DNA of 64,000 nucleotides. Source: Thinopyrum elongatum (Eukaryota > Streptophyta > Magnoliopsida > Poales > Poaceae). Below, piece after piece: positions 55,250 through 64,000 of the stretch (position 1 is its first letter; every line of letters begins with the position of its first letter). The stretch is from NCBI GenBank assembly GCA_011799875.1, contig CM022298.1, forward strand, positions 57,997,015-58,061,014, in the 5' to 3' direction. Under the pieces are notes generated by a model. That model was not told where the DNA came from, searched no databases, and saw nothing but the letters and a program-made list of their open reading frames with translations. A program made the position numbers and the translations under genes.

Positions 55250-56220
55250 TGTTGGAAATATGCCCTAGAGGCAATAATAAATTGGTTATTATCATATTTC
55301 CTTTTCATGATAATTTTTTATTATTCATGCTAGAATTGTATTGACCGGAAACTTAAATACATGTGTGAATACATAAACTACACCATGTCCCTAGTTATCC
55401 TCTACTAGACTAGCTCGTTGATCAAAGATGGTTAAGGTTTCCTAACCATAGACATGTGTTGTCATTTGATAAAGGGATCACATCATTAGGAGAATGATGT
55501 GATGGACAGACCCGACCGTAAGCTTAGCATCAGATTGTTTAGTTATTTGCTATAACTTTTTTCATGTCAAGTATCAGTTCCTTAGACCATGAGATCATGC
55601 CACTCCTAGACACTAGAGGAATACTTTGTGTGCTATCAAACGTCACTTCTTAACTGGGTGATCATAAAGGTGCTCTATAGGTATCTCCGAAGGTATCTGT
55701 TGAGTTGCATGGATCGAGACTGGGATTTGTCACTCCGTGTGATAGAGAGATATCTCTAGGCTGTCTCGGCAATGCAACATCATAAGAAGCTTCATGTGAC
55801 TAATAAGTTTAGTCATGTGATCTTGTATTACGGAACGAGTAAAGAGACTTGCCGGTGACGAGATTGAACTAGGTATGGAGATACCGACGATCGAATCTCG
55901 GGCAAGTAACATATCGCCGGACAAATGGAACTGCATACGGGATTGATTGAATCCTTGACATCGTGGTTCAACCGATAAAAATCTTCGTTGAATATGTAGG
56001 AATCAATATGGGCATCGAGGTCCCGCTATTGGTTATTGACCGTTGAGGAGTCTCGGTCATGTCTGCATGTTCCGAACCCGTAGGTCGCACGCTTAACGTT
56101 CGATAGTGATAGGGTAGTATTGAGATATTAACAGTGGAAAGTCCAAAAGTCGTTCGGAGTCCCCGATGCGATCCGGGATATCACGAGGAGCTCCGAAATG
56201 GTCCGGAGGTAAAGATTTAT
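55250..56220 (+). mobile_element. Truncated Angela/BARE/WIS-type Copia LTR
   Basis: Starts TGTTGGAAATATGCCCTAGA and runs through GATCACATCATTAGGAGAAT, GAGACTGGGATTTGTCACTC, GAATCTCGGGCAAGTA and GGTCATGTCTGCATGT, words diagnostic of this LTR group, to GGTCCGGAGGTAAAGATTTA. The remaining part of the LTR (TATA region and 3' end) is absent and there is no second target duplication. Sequence homologous to unit 1 (42440 onward) resumes immediately at about 56225, so the right end was lost by deletion. Confidence 0.92.
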
Positions 56221-56224
56221 TAAC

Positions 56225-57240
56225 AGAACAAGATATTTTAACATGTTATGAAACAAAATGTATATATTTTTACGTCTTAAGATACTCAAATGGATTACAA
56301 AATGTTGTAAAATTCAAATATAAATGTATTATTCTAGCCTGCACCATTGTGCGCAAAGTCATATAACTACTTTCTTATTGAGGAGGTGGCAAATTACATG
56401 GAAAAAAATGGCGCGCAAACACCGTTGGCCAGACATTTTGTCACTCTACCTAGACGACGTTCGTCTGCCATCGAACAATACCTATGGTTTTGACCTTGTC
56501 TTGGCTCTGTGCATGACATGGCTCGACAAGCAGGCTCCTTGCTCTGTGCTCCTCGCGTCCTACGCTGGAGTCGCCATCCTCGAAACTATTCAACTGGAAG
56601 AGGTAGGCAGTGGATTGTGCAACTCTAGACAACCTTTCCTAGGTCCAACGACCAACGAGGCAGATAGGCTGTCACAAGAACCACGTGAAAAATTTAACAT
56701 GGTTTGAAATACAACCACAAGAATAATTGTTCCTTTTTGCCCTCAGCTGCAGTGTTGGCTCATAGGGCCACAAGTATGAAATGAGCTCATTGTTACACTT
56801 GTAGCACGACGGCTCACAATTGCAGTGAAATGTGAGTCTGAATACAAATTAAGCTTGCAATCATCCTGATGTCAGGTTGTTTCTTGATGCATTGTGAATG
56901 GTACTCGACGGCCAAGAAGCAATTGCCACCAGCGTTACCCATGATCACAATGCCGCAATAGGTGGACCTACAAACCACCGCAAAGTATGTGGAGAGCGTG
57001 GGGGATCAGCTTGCATGCGCGTCCAGATGAGAAGGGCTTGGTGAGAAGGGAAGATATGGAGAGGTGCATCAAGGAGGTGATGGGTGGAGAGGAGCACAAG
57101 AGGAATGTTTCTAAGTTGATGCACAAGCCAGAAAGCCAAACTGGCTATGTCGGAAGGAGGGAGCTCAGACGAGAATATTTCAGATTTTGCAGCCAAGTAT
57201 TTATCGAACCAAGACAAATTTTCAATTAGTGAGATATTCC
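56225..57240 (+). pseudogene. UDP-glycosyltransferase pseudogene, unit 2, plus strand
   Basis: Collinear with 42430-43450 in unit 1. An intron remnant (ACATGTTATGAAACAAAA) leads into exon 2: VANYMEKNG, then LSLYLDDVRLPSNNTYGFDL, LCMTWLDKQAPCSVLLASY, GVAILETIQLEEVGSGLCNS and GPTTNEADRLSQEPREKFN. The C-terminal part is at 56875-57225, with PAIAKYVESVGDQLACASR-like and KGLVRREDMERCIKEVMGGE (57020-57085). The first exon and the PSPG box core are missing. Stops and frameshifts are scattered throughout. No active product is expected. Confidence 0.85.
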
Positions 57241-57614
57241 TAAATTCCTCAGCCTACACTAAATGCTTGAGTCCCTTCTTGTTGAATCGATACAACCACA
57301 GCCATTATCACTTAAGTTAAGCTAACACATCCTCCTCTAATTATATTTTATACATATTTTTTTTCATGTGCACTAATGAACTAAGCATCGTCGTATAATA
57401 AAACTTTCCTTAAATTTTGCTTGACCATAAGTCAAATTATCTTCCCGGTACTTGTATATGGAAATAAGTTCCCTCTTCCTTCATGTTCAACTAGTGGATT
57501 TTAGGAATTTTTAACAGAAAAGTAGTAAAACCAAGATAAGAGTCCACGATGAGCAGAGGGGGAGAGGCCGGTAAGAGGCTCTCATGGCACATATACGATA
57601 GTAGACTACATGTT
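57241..57614. other. Intergenic, end of unit 2
   Basis: Homology with the unit 1 flank ends near 57295 (GAGTCCCTTCTTGTTGAATC). The rest to 57614 shows no gene or transposon end. Confidence 0.5.
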
Positions 57615-58229
57615 GATCAGATTCGAACACGAGTTGAGAATCGTCCGACACATATAGCTGATAAATCAAATTTCTGGAATTTCATAAAATTATTGTTTCA
57701 GGAGAAATCAAACTTCGGCAAACCGAGGAAATAAATTACTAAACATGCTCAGGAAGTTTAGGGGGACATTGACTAAGTAATGTTAACATACACTTGCCCA
57801 CACACTGACGAGACAATTTTTTTTTGTTGGGTTTAATATGCCTGACTTCAAATAACATAATTCAAATAAGTTTGGAAGGGAAACAGATCATTGGGAACAC
57901 ATGATGTATATATGGTTGTGCGCTAAAATTAGGAGGCACTTAAATTAGGAAGCGTCAAGGAATTCAACAATACAAATAAACTTCATGCTGAGCCTTCTCT
58001 TTAGGGCCGTCTCTAATAACAATTTGACAAGTTAATTTTGGAATTGTATTTGAAAATGGCCCAATAGATAGTTTTATTTTGTGGGGTTATAAAATAAGTA
58101 CGTTGAGTGGGATACTGTTTTCCGATGTGACATTTAGGTCACAAATGGAAGGTTCATTTTAATGCCAATGCTTTTTTAATCTACTTGTGTGCATGACAAA
58201 GTTTGAACGAACTTCTAGCTTACTGTTAT

Positions 58230-58690
58230 AGTTTATGTTTATGTACTATACCTATGAGGAAGGAGGCGTGATCTGTATTTTGTAGGAGGTAAAGCACATG
58301 CTCAAGTTATCATCAGTGACTCGGGTACAGTAGTTTGGTGAATATAATCACTCCAAGTTATGGCTTCTCTCTTATATATAAAACAGGAGGAGAGGGGCAA
58401 TGAAGTGAAGCGTGCTATTGAATACGACAGAATTCAACTTGGTTGAAATGAAGTAAGCCTATAAATGTTTAGTGGATCTCCTCCTTGCTAGATATTAGAG
58501 ATTATGTATTCTTACCGAATGCTTGAGAAACCTGACGGCCAATATATCACAGAAGTAGGACTGGGAGGTGTTGGGAAATGTAGCAAAACGGCTAGCATCT
58601 ATGAGCCTCTCCCATGGGTAAACGCATGCACGGCCGGTTACTTCCAACCAACCCACGGCCCTCTTCTTTCTGTTAAGCCTTATCTCTTCC
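58230..58690 (+). repeat. Copy E of the unidentified sequence family
   Basis: Nearly identical to 23690-24110: GGAAGGAGGCGTGATCTGTA, CACATGCTCAAGTTATCATC, GTAGTTTGGTGAATATAATC, CTCTTATATATAAAACAGGA, GAAGTGAAGCGTGCTATTGA. The TATA box and the following purine-rich leader suggest a promoter and 5' leader. A frame at 58504-58695 is open here but not in the partner. Confidence 0.65.
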
Positions 58691-59801
58691 CATAGCGCTG
58701 ACCCTCCTCCTTCTTACCCCGCGATCCTCTCAGCTGCTCCATCTTGTGATAGAGAGATAGAGAGGGATCTCATCTTGTAAGAGATACGGAGAAGAGAAAG
58801 CTAGGCCGGCAGGAACCACCATGACATGATGTCGCGACTGCCAGTGCTAGCCATCCAGAAAGGTAAACACTCCGACAACATAGGGAGAGGAGGTGCTCCA
58901 TCCATTCGGATCCAGCATTGGCACCAGTAGACTGCTTGAAGTGTCTGGATCCAATGGCACCCACAGTTCCACAGCAGGGGAACAATCGGATCCACTTGTG
59001 GATCTCATTATTGGAGATATCAATCAGCGGCCAGTTCGGGGGTCAGCGTTGGCCGGTGCAATCTTTATGTTAGTGGCCAGAGGAATGTAAGCATGTTTCC
59101 CCATGAAGTGGCTTTAACATTTAATTATCTAATCTAGTATGCCTTTTCCCCCTACTTTTTTCTTCTTCGCCTCTCTACGTAAATAATATATTAGGGTCCT
59201 TCGATCAATATTCCAGAAATGTACCCCTCAAACACCCAGTGTTAGGCACCTTATCATTTCGGGCTGCCTTTCATAGTCTTGCTGCGCATTATATAAACGT
59301 ACTCCCTAGAGGTTAAGAAGCACCGTATAACCGCCGGGATACCAGCATAGTTTGTGCGCCACCTGTCGTATCCAAGCGGCTGAGCTCACTCGCATGAAGA
59401 AATACCACTGTGCTGGTTGTTATGAACATACGGTGCCAGCATGTCAGCGTCTGTAGTTTGCTGCGACGATCTAGTCCAACCTGTTTCATTGCATGCCTGT
59501 GGTGAAACTTCTATGTTGTCTAATCTGTTTCAGTCTTTTTAAAACTTTATCGTGTAGTTTGCGGCGATATCATGAGTTAAATTAAAGTGCATGCTTTGTT
59601 TCATTTCATAACGGATCATGTTCGGCATGACCAATTAATTAAGTGAGCACATTGTGAATTATATGGGTTAATTATTTTATGGTGATACCAGCAGACCTTA
59701 CAGTATAGAGATCAAGTGTTCCAGGTTAAAGCAAAATCGCAAGTAAAACTACTGACCTAAACGTGATTGCCTTTAAATTTCACTAGTTTCCAGCTCAACA
59801 T

Positions 59802-59804
59802 AAG
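59802..59804. repeat. Probable left target-site duplication (AAG)
   Basis: AAG before GGCATCTTCAAC and again at 61325-61327 after GATGCCCC. A one-base shift (TAA against CAA) is also possible. Units 1 and 2 carry ACACAAGTCC and ACCAAAGTCC at this place without the insert. Confidence 0.65.
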
Positions 59805-60300
59805 GGCATCTTCAACACTTCTCCAGCATCCCTCCGTGGATAGCGGGGACCAGTCCACGGATACGGATGCGGAAGCCAGCCAGCCAATGCTACTTCCATA
59901 CATTTCAACCACTGTTCGAACTAAACGGATGAAATTCATGCCAACGTGGCAGATTTCATATAAACCAGACAAAACTCATTACATTTTGGACAATTTTTAA
60001 CTAAACCCTACTCTAAACCTAATATAAATGATCGCCGGCGCCAGTTCCCCATGTCCGTCCATGAGCCCGAGAACTGAAGCTCCGGCTTTTGCCTTCTCTA
60101 GTTCCGCCTGGACGCTCTCCAGCTCCACCTCCGTAACCTCCGCTTCCAGAGCCCTGGGAATTTAACCTGTCTGCCTCCACGTCGCCGCCAAGCAGCTAAT
60201 CAGACGACGATGTTGAGCCAACCAATCTTGGATTCAACGGGAGGCGAGGAGTGGTGGCCTTCTTGGGACCCAAGAGGCGGCGACCTACCATGCACTACTC

Positions 60301-60714
60301 TTACTCGCTGCCGGCGTTGCCCGCAGACGTGCCACCTTCGTGGTCGGGGCAGCGGGGCGCGGCAGTGGCAGAGCTGGCGATGCCCCACATCTCATCCGCC
60401 TCCCCGTCAAATTCCCTGTAGGTGGCTTCTAACTCTACCTGACGTTGGCAGTATGGCCAGTGGTCGTGGGCGGATCGGTAGAAATCGAGCAATGCCTCCT
60501 GCTCAGGCACTTCCATGTCCAGCACGATGGATGTGTCGGCGGCTAGCAGCTCCTCCACGCGTCGGTGCTCCTCGAGGAGGCCGAGGTTGTATGGCATGGC
60601 CTCCTGCTCCTCCCGCGGCATGTCTGTGCAGTGCGCACGGACCACACCCATTGTGAGGCCGGCATGCACTGAGGAGAGGGTGTCCCAGTGGGCTTTGGAG
60701 CGCGAGGAGGCCAT
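60301..60714 (-). CDS. Small unidentified protein gene inside the TIR element
   Basis: The ATG at 60714 lies 68 bp downstream of a CTATATAAA box on the minus strand. The open frame also extends 30 codons further upstream (to 60804), but that part precedes or spans the TATA box, so 60714 is the better start. The product has 137 residues: MASSRSKAHWDTLSSVHAGL, then SHARED-type charged helices (REEQEAMPYNLGLLEEHRRV, EELLAADTSIVLDMEVPEQE) and a tail ending GTSAGNAGSE. I recall similar short proteins predicted many times in Triticeae genomes in association with this kind of element, which suggests a transposon-borne gene. Function unknown. Confidence 0.5.
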   Translation of the reverse strand: MASSRSKAHWDTLSSVHAGLTMGVVRAHCTDMPREEQEAMPYNLGLLEEHRRVEELLAADTSIVLDMEVPEQEALLDFYRSAHDHWPYCQRQVELEATYREFDGEADEMWGIASSATAAPRCPDHEGGTSAGNAGSE

Positions 60715-60781
60715 GGCGGACGTGGGTGGTGAGGAAAAAGGGGCCGAAGGAGGATGACTGCGGCTATGACCGGGCCTGGAG

Positions 60782-60790
60782 TTTATATAG
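60782..60790 (-). promoter_or_regulatory. TATA-like box of the TIR-element gene
   Basis: CTATATAAA on the minus strand, 68 bp before the ATG at 60714. Confidence 0.55.
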
Positions 60791-61324
60791 CGGGCGGATG
60801 GCAATGGGCGGCGACGGTGTGGTTAATGATGTGAGGCAGACAGACGGACAGGTGGCGCCGGTGTATGGTTTCTCGGCAACCGCATATCATTAATGTAGGG
60901 CGACGGACCAATGAGGTGTCGTTTTAACTACACTGGGAAGCGGGGCGGGCGCCGCTCTCTCGGCCGGCGCGCCGCTTCAATGCCGGCAGCAGTGAGAGGT
61001 CGTGTCCGCTCTGATCGGGCATGAATTCGGAACTGATGCTCTTCAGCGGTGCTGACTGTTTTCGGCGGGAAGCGCGCGCGGGTGAGGGAGGGGGTTAATG
61101 GTTGGCCAGGGCTGTCAGAAGCGAACGTGGCAGCGGTCCGACACCCGAAAAGCTCCCCCCCCCCCTCCCCGCCCCACCCCTCACTTTGTCTCTGTTTTGC
61201 GGGAATAAGTGCGTCCGAACCACCGAGCGGACCGATACAGGACTGCGTTGGATGGCAAAACACGTCCAGAACGCGCGGTCCGGACGGTTGCGGGTTGTTT
61301 GAGGGTCGGCGTTGGAGATGCCCC

Positions 61325-61716
61325 AAGTCCATTCGTGCTAGACTCCGAGCAAAAATGCAACATGATCGTGAAAGAGGTAATTCAGTGCGGAAAACTAATC
61401 TTCTGAAACATAGACAGCTAGCTCTTGTTGAATAATATATGTCAACATTATCACACTATTTTTTTTATCAGGCATGATATTCATGTCCGTACTTCATTTC
61501 AAAAAAAATATTCATGTCCGTACTAGCAAGCAATTACTTGATTCTTTTTTACAAACTGGGCGTCACGTCCACGGTCTTCTTTCTTTCAATAAATCTCTCA
61601 AGCAGGGACACTATCGGATGTACACTCCCGATATAAACAAGCAGGGGTCAGTACCAGATGTATGCCAAGCGTACTTCTTTGTTCTGCCGTATCTTTATAC
61701 AATCTGGCCGGCACAG
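61325..61716 (+). repeat. Promoter remnant of a third cysteine protease unit
   Basis: Continues the homology broken at 59804: AAGTCCATTC, GCTAGACTCCGAGCAAAAAT, CTCTTGTTGAATAATATA, GGGCGTCACGTCCACGGTC, CCAAGCGTACTTCTTTGTTC, then TATACAATCTGGCCGGC. It stops there, before the core promoter. No protease coding sequence follows within the window. A short local duplication (ATATTCATGTCCGTACT at 61478 and 61507) lies inside. Confidence 0.8.
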
Positions 61717-62639
61717 ATACATGGCAGGGATTACCCAGGAGATCCTGAGCATTTCCTCTCCATGAAGAGGTTATATTTTAAGATAAAAAGAAAATCCACT
61801 GCAAAAAGGTTTTATGTAGATGACTCCGGAATTAGAAAACACAAATGCCTTTTTTTCGAAAAAGAGAGTACCCTGGTCTCTGCATCACAAGATGCACACA
61901 GCCAAGAAAAAACAAGGCTTTATATGAGTCAATGCGTTTCTAATCTCCTTGAAAAGATATAAATAAATTTGGGGCATCTTAACAAGTTCGAAGGTCATAA
62001 ATATTGACACGCTATGCGGGCGGGCATTAGTTGTCCTTGTATGTGGTCGCATAGTCATGTTAAGAGTATTCTTGGTTGGTGAATGACTAGTACAAGAGTT
62101 CATGGTCGCCCTCTTTATAAATTTCAGAGAGGAGTGCTTCATGATATCTATAAATATTGACATGCATCGTTTACAAAAGTTAATGTAAGTATTGTTGTTA
62201 TGCAAGAGATGTCCTGCAGGCACTACATTGTAGTGCTTTTTTTTTTACAAAGAGAATATATTAATATCGCGGAGATACCAATTACACCCAGCCTCTGCAA
62301 CAACACAATGTCGTAAAGACATTACGGATGCACACAACCAAAAAAAAAAAAAGAAGAAGAAAAAAGAAAGATCCCACTACAGTGATCAATTCCTAGTAGC
62401 TGCAGCACGAACCACCACCATGCACTAGGAGGAGAGAGAGAGAGAGAGAAGCCCCGCCGCCGCCGCCGACGCGCACCGGGCTTCGGCGCCTTCTGACGGC
62501 GGCGAGGGGAAGGGAGGACGTAGGAGGCGGCCGCGGGATGTAGGTTAGGGTTACCCCGACGCCTCCGGCGAGAGCGACGCGTAGCCTGGCGACACTTCGA
62601 TGTCTGGATGGTCAATGAGATGGATGTTGTGTACAAGGG
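61717..62639. other. Intergenic, partly unit-start homology and low-complexity sequence
   Basis: 61966-62160 is homologous to the start of unit 2 (50580-50960). 62238-62249 is a T-run followed by ACAAAGAGAATATATTAATA, the look of a minus-strand retroposon tail. 62339-62370 is an A/GA-rich run. 62430-62449 is a (GA)n microsatellite. The rest shows no gene. Confidence 0.5.
62430..62449. repeat. (GA)n microsatellite
   Basis: About nine GA units in a row, followed by a GCCGCC-rich stretch. Confidence 0.9.
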
Positions 62640-62643
62640 ATTC

Positions 62644-63311
62644 CTAGTAGCTAGCTAGTAGGAGTGGGTAGCTAGTAATCTTCATGTTACTCTTCCCAGC
62701 TGGTGTTGGTTTCCTAGCTGATTTATCAATCAAGCCAGTCCGCATGGGAAGACTTTGCCCTGACCTGACCTGGATGACGATCGAGCAGACTGGGCAAGCC
62801 GAGATCTTCCCTGAGATCGGCGACGAGGCGCTCCATCTTACCGCCGTAGGCCCGGGCGTCGTCGGCCTCGATGGTGTCGCTCTCCGGCTCTCCCCCTGGA
62901 ACCAGAGCGCCACGGCGGCGCGCGCCCTGGTTCAGCGGCTGGCCCCTGTCTCACATCCATATCCTGGTGCCGCCGACGGCACAGGGGGCCAGGCCGAGCA
63001 CCAGCTGGTCGCCGGCTGGCTCGGAGTCGGAGGAGGGCGCCGATTCGTCGGTCGGCGAGGAGGATGCGGTGCGCGAAGGGCATGGCGGGGCCGAGGCCGC
63101 AGGTCCTGTGGGTGTCGATGTTGGCGTGGAGCGGCGGTGAGGCGGGAGGTGTGCGCGCCCCGGGCGGCCATGTTAGACTGCCCCGCCAGGACGAAGAGCA
63201 GCTTGGGGCGGTGCGCGTAAGGCGAGGCTGGGGTCTGGCGGGAGGAGGGGAAGAGGAGGCGTGGTGGCGGGCGAGGAGCAGCAGGCAGGAGAGCGCCGCC
63301 GCCGCCGCCAT
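62644..63311 (-). pseudogene. Carbohydrate esterase (SGNH/DUF303, At4g34215-like) pseudogene
   Basis: Read from ATG 63311: a signal-like MAAAAALSCLLLLARHHASS, then in another frame KLLFVLAGQSNMAARG, whose GQSN carries the nucleophile Ser of this esterase family. In the first frame again it reads ANIDTHRTCGLGPAMPFAH, and near the left end ALWFQGES (62913 on), the QGES block of the family, followed by frame-shifted residues of an EADDARAYGGKMERLVADL type. Every block needs a different frame, so several single-base indels separate them. The normal protein is about 250 residues; the C-terminal Asp/His part is not visible. It is not functional. Confidence 0.75.
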
Positions 63312-64000
63312 CGTTTACTGGGCTGGGACAGGGAGGGACGTGGACTTCCCACATGCACGCGGTGGCTTGTTGACTTGGATATCGGTACTCGTACCATTTT
63401 GTTTCGTCTCTCTAGCGTAGTGTGGTGATGCTGCTGCTGTGCCAACAGCTTCATCCGATTTGAATGCTTTTAAAAAAAACGGAGACATAAGGTTTGCCTC
63501 ATCCATTAATTAAGAGGGGAAGAGAAATAGAGTTGAGGTTACAAAAAGCACACGACACGCCAAGATCCGATTTGAATGTGATGATCTTACAAACGTCTTA
63601 TCATTTGGGACGGAGGAAGTACCCCAGAGTTTGCCTTATAAGACGTTTCGTAGTCTTACAATTTGGAACAGAGGAGTTTTTTCAGCGGGGGTGCCTCATT
63701 TCTCCGGCATTGCACAAACACATTCCACAAAGCATAGCATACATCATCCAACGGGAACGGTATACAATGTTCATTTCACGGCAACTTTGGGCGCTGCTCG
63801 GCTCATCGAGCCGCGCCAGGGTCTCTGAAACTTGTCGTACCCATCAGAGGCCGGGCCGGGTTACCCGAGCGAGAGCTTGGTCCCTGGTTTGCCTGCGCAG
63901 AAGAAAGACATGAGCTTCGTTGATCCCAGTATAAACGGGTGACCCAGGAGATCTATCTGTGTTTGGCACACCAAACCTCCATGCCTTGTTGGCTTCTGGA
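63312..64000. other. Window end: intergenic with a Stowaway-like scrap
   Basis: 63588-63631 reads TTACAAACGTCTTATCATTT then GGGACGGAGGAAGTA, like the right end of a Stowaway MITE. A second diverged half follows (GCCTTATAAGACGTTTCGTA, 63634-63670). 63690-64000 has open frames on the plus strand, but none with a recognisable domain; it may be a 3' region of a gene beyond the window. Confidence 0.45.

Larger units (their letters stand above)
57615..59804 (+). repeat. Duplicated block, upstream part of unit 3 (partner of 23070-26574 and 33183-33450)
   Basis: Matches 23070-24111, then 25762-26574, then 33189 onward, without the two LINE-derived insertions. It includes copy E of the unidentified family (about 58230-58690) with TCTTATATATAAAACAGGAG. 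It also includes CCGATCCACTT-type words and the frame at 58893-59090 ending DPLVDLIIGDINQRPVRGSA, of which a diverged form exists at 26050-26170. The absence of the insertions makes it the reference empty site. Confidence 0.88.
59805..61324 (-). mobile_element. 1.5 kb terminal-inverted-repeat element with an internal gene
   Basis: The left end GGCATCTTCAAC and right end GTTGGAGATGCCCC are inverted repeats. The interior has a minus-strand transcription-like unit (TATA at 60782-60790, ORF 60714-60301). The right third (60930-61300) is GC-rich with a C-run at 61147-61156. It is absent from the same site in units 1 and 2. The 3-bp duplication fits a Harbinger- or CACTA-like class, but the termini are not CACT and no transposase is present, so the superfamily is open. 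Confidence 0.75.

Noticed and set aside
61325..62640. A third complete cysteine protease gene
   Set aside because: Promoter homology stops at 61716 and no protease exon motif (CCWAFS, NSWG) occurs downstream in the window.
1..64000. tRNA or rRNA genes
   Set aside because: No cloverleaf with the GGTTCGANNC-type arm in proper context and no rRNA core words were noticed; a covariance-model scan was not possible.

Overview
The window is nuclear DNA of a large, repeat-rich grass genome, almost certainly Triticeae (wheat, Aegilops, rye or barley type). Evidence: LTRs beginning TGTTGGAAATATGCCCTAGA (BARE/WIS/Angela type), CACTA transposons with CACTAGTAGAAAAC ends and arrays of subterminal CCCGGTT/AACCGGG boxes, a Stowaway MITE with CTCCCTCCGTCCC ends, an L1-type LINE, and plant genes with short GT-AG introns. 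No bacterial, organellar or CRISPR-like content was seen. All family names come from motif recognition; no database search was possible.

Layout. 1-4858: a broken nest of LTR retrotransposons (a Copia-like LTR end, a Gypsy-like remnant, a complete Copia-like LTR). 4859-9586: gene-free sequence with degraded repeats. 9587-18030: a complete CACTA transposon (8.44 kb, ACA target duplication) carrying a broken TNP2-type transposase and a second gene ending in a Ulp1-like (C48) protease domain, both on the minus strand. 18031-26580: diverged low-copy sequence, including several copies of an unidentified sequence family and a 1.6 kb LINE-derived insertion with a 14-bp target duplication. 26581-33182: a nearly full-length L1-type LINE with two ORFs joined by an ATGA overlap. 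33183-43500: unit 1 of a duplicated block, made of a promoter region, a papain-type cysteine protease (SAG39-like, here a pseudogene) and UDP-glycosyltransferase fragments. Its promoter is interrupted by a 3.1 kb non-autonomous CACTA and its first exon by a 2.2 kb solo LTR. 44366-47758: a three-exon LRR/FBD protein gene on the minus strand. 50580-57300: unit 2, with an intact two-exon cysteine protease gene at 52281-53386 and UGT pseudogenes, one cut by an Angela/BARE-type LTR. 57615-61716: a third copy of the upstream part of the unit, interrupted by a 1.5 kb terminal-inverted-repeat element that carries a small gene. 62640-63311: a frameshifted carbohydrate-esterase (GQSN, SGNH/DUF303 type) pseudogene.

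Main reading. The non-transposon sequence is a local array of at least three related units (upstream region, cysteine protease, UGT fragments). The units serve as each other's empty sites, so five mobile-element insertions can be defined well and most to the base. Only two host genes look intact: the cysteine protease at 52281-53386 and the FBD/LRR gene at 44366-47758. The protease has a signal peptide, an I29 propeptide and a complete catalytic set. The FBD protein lacks the N-terminal F-box usual for its family.
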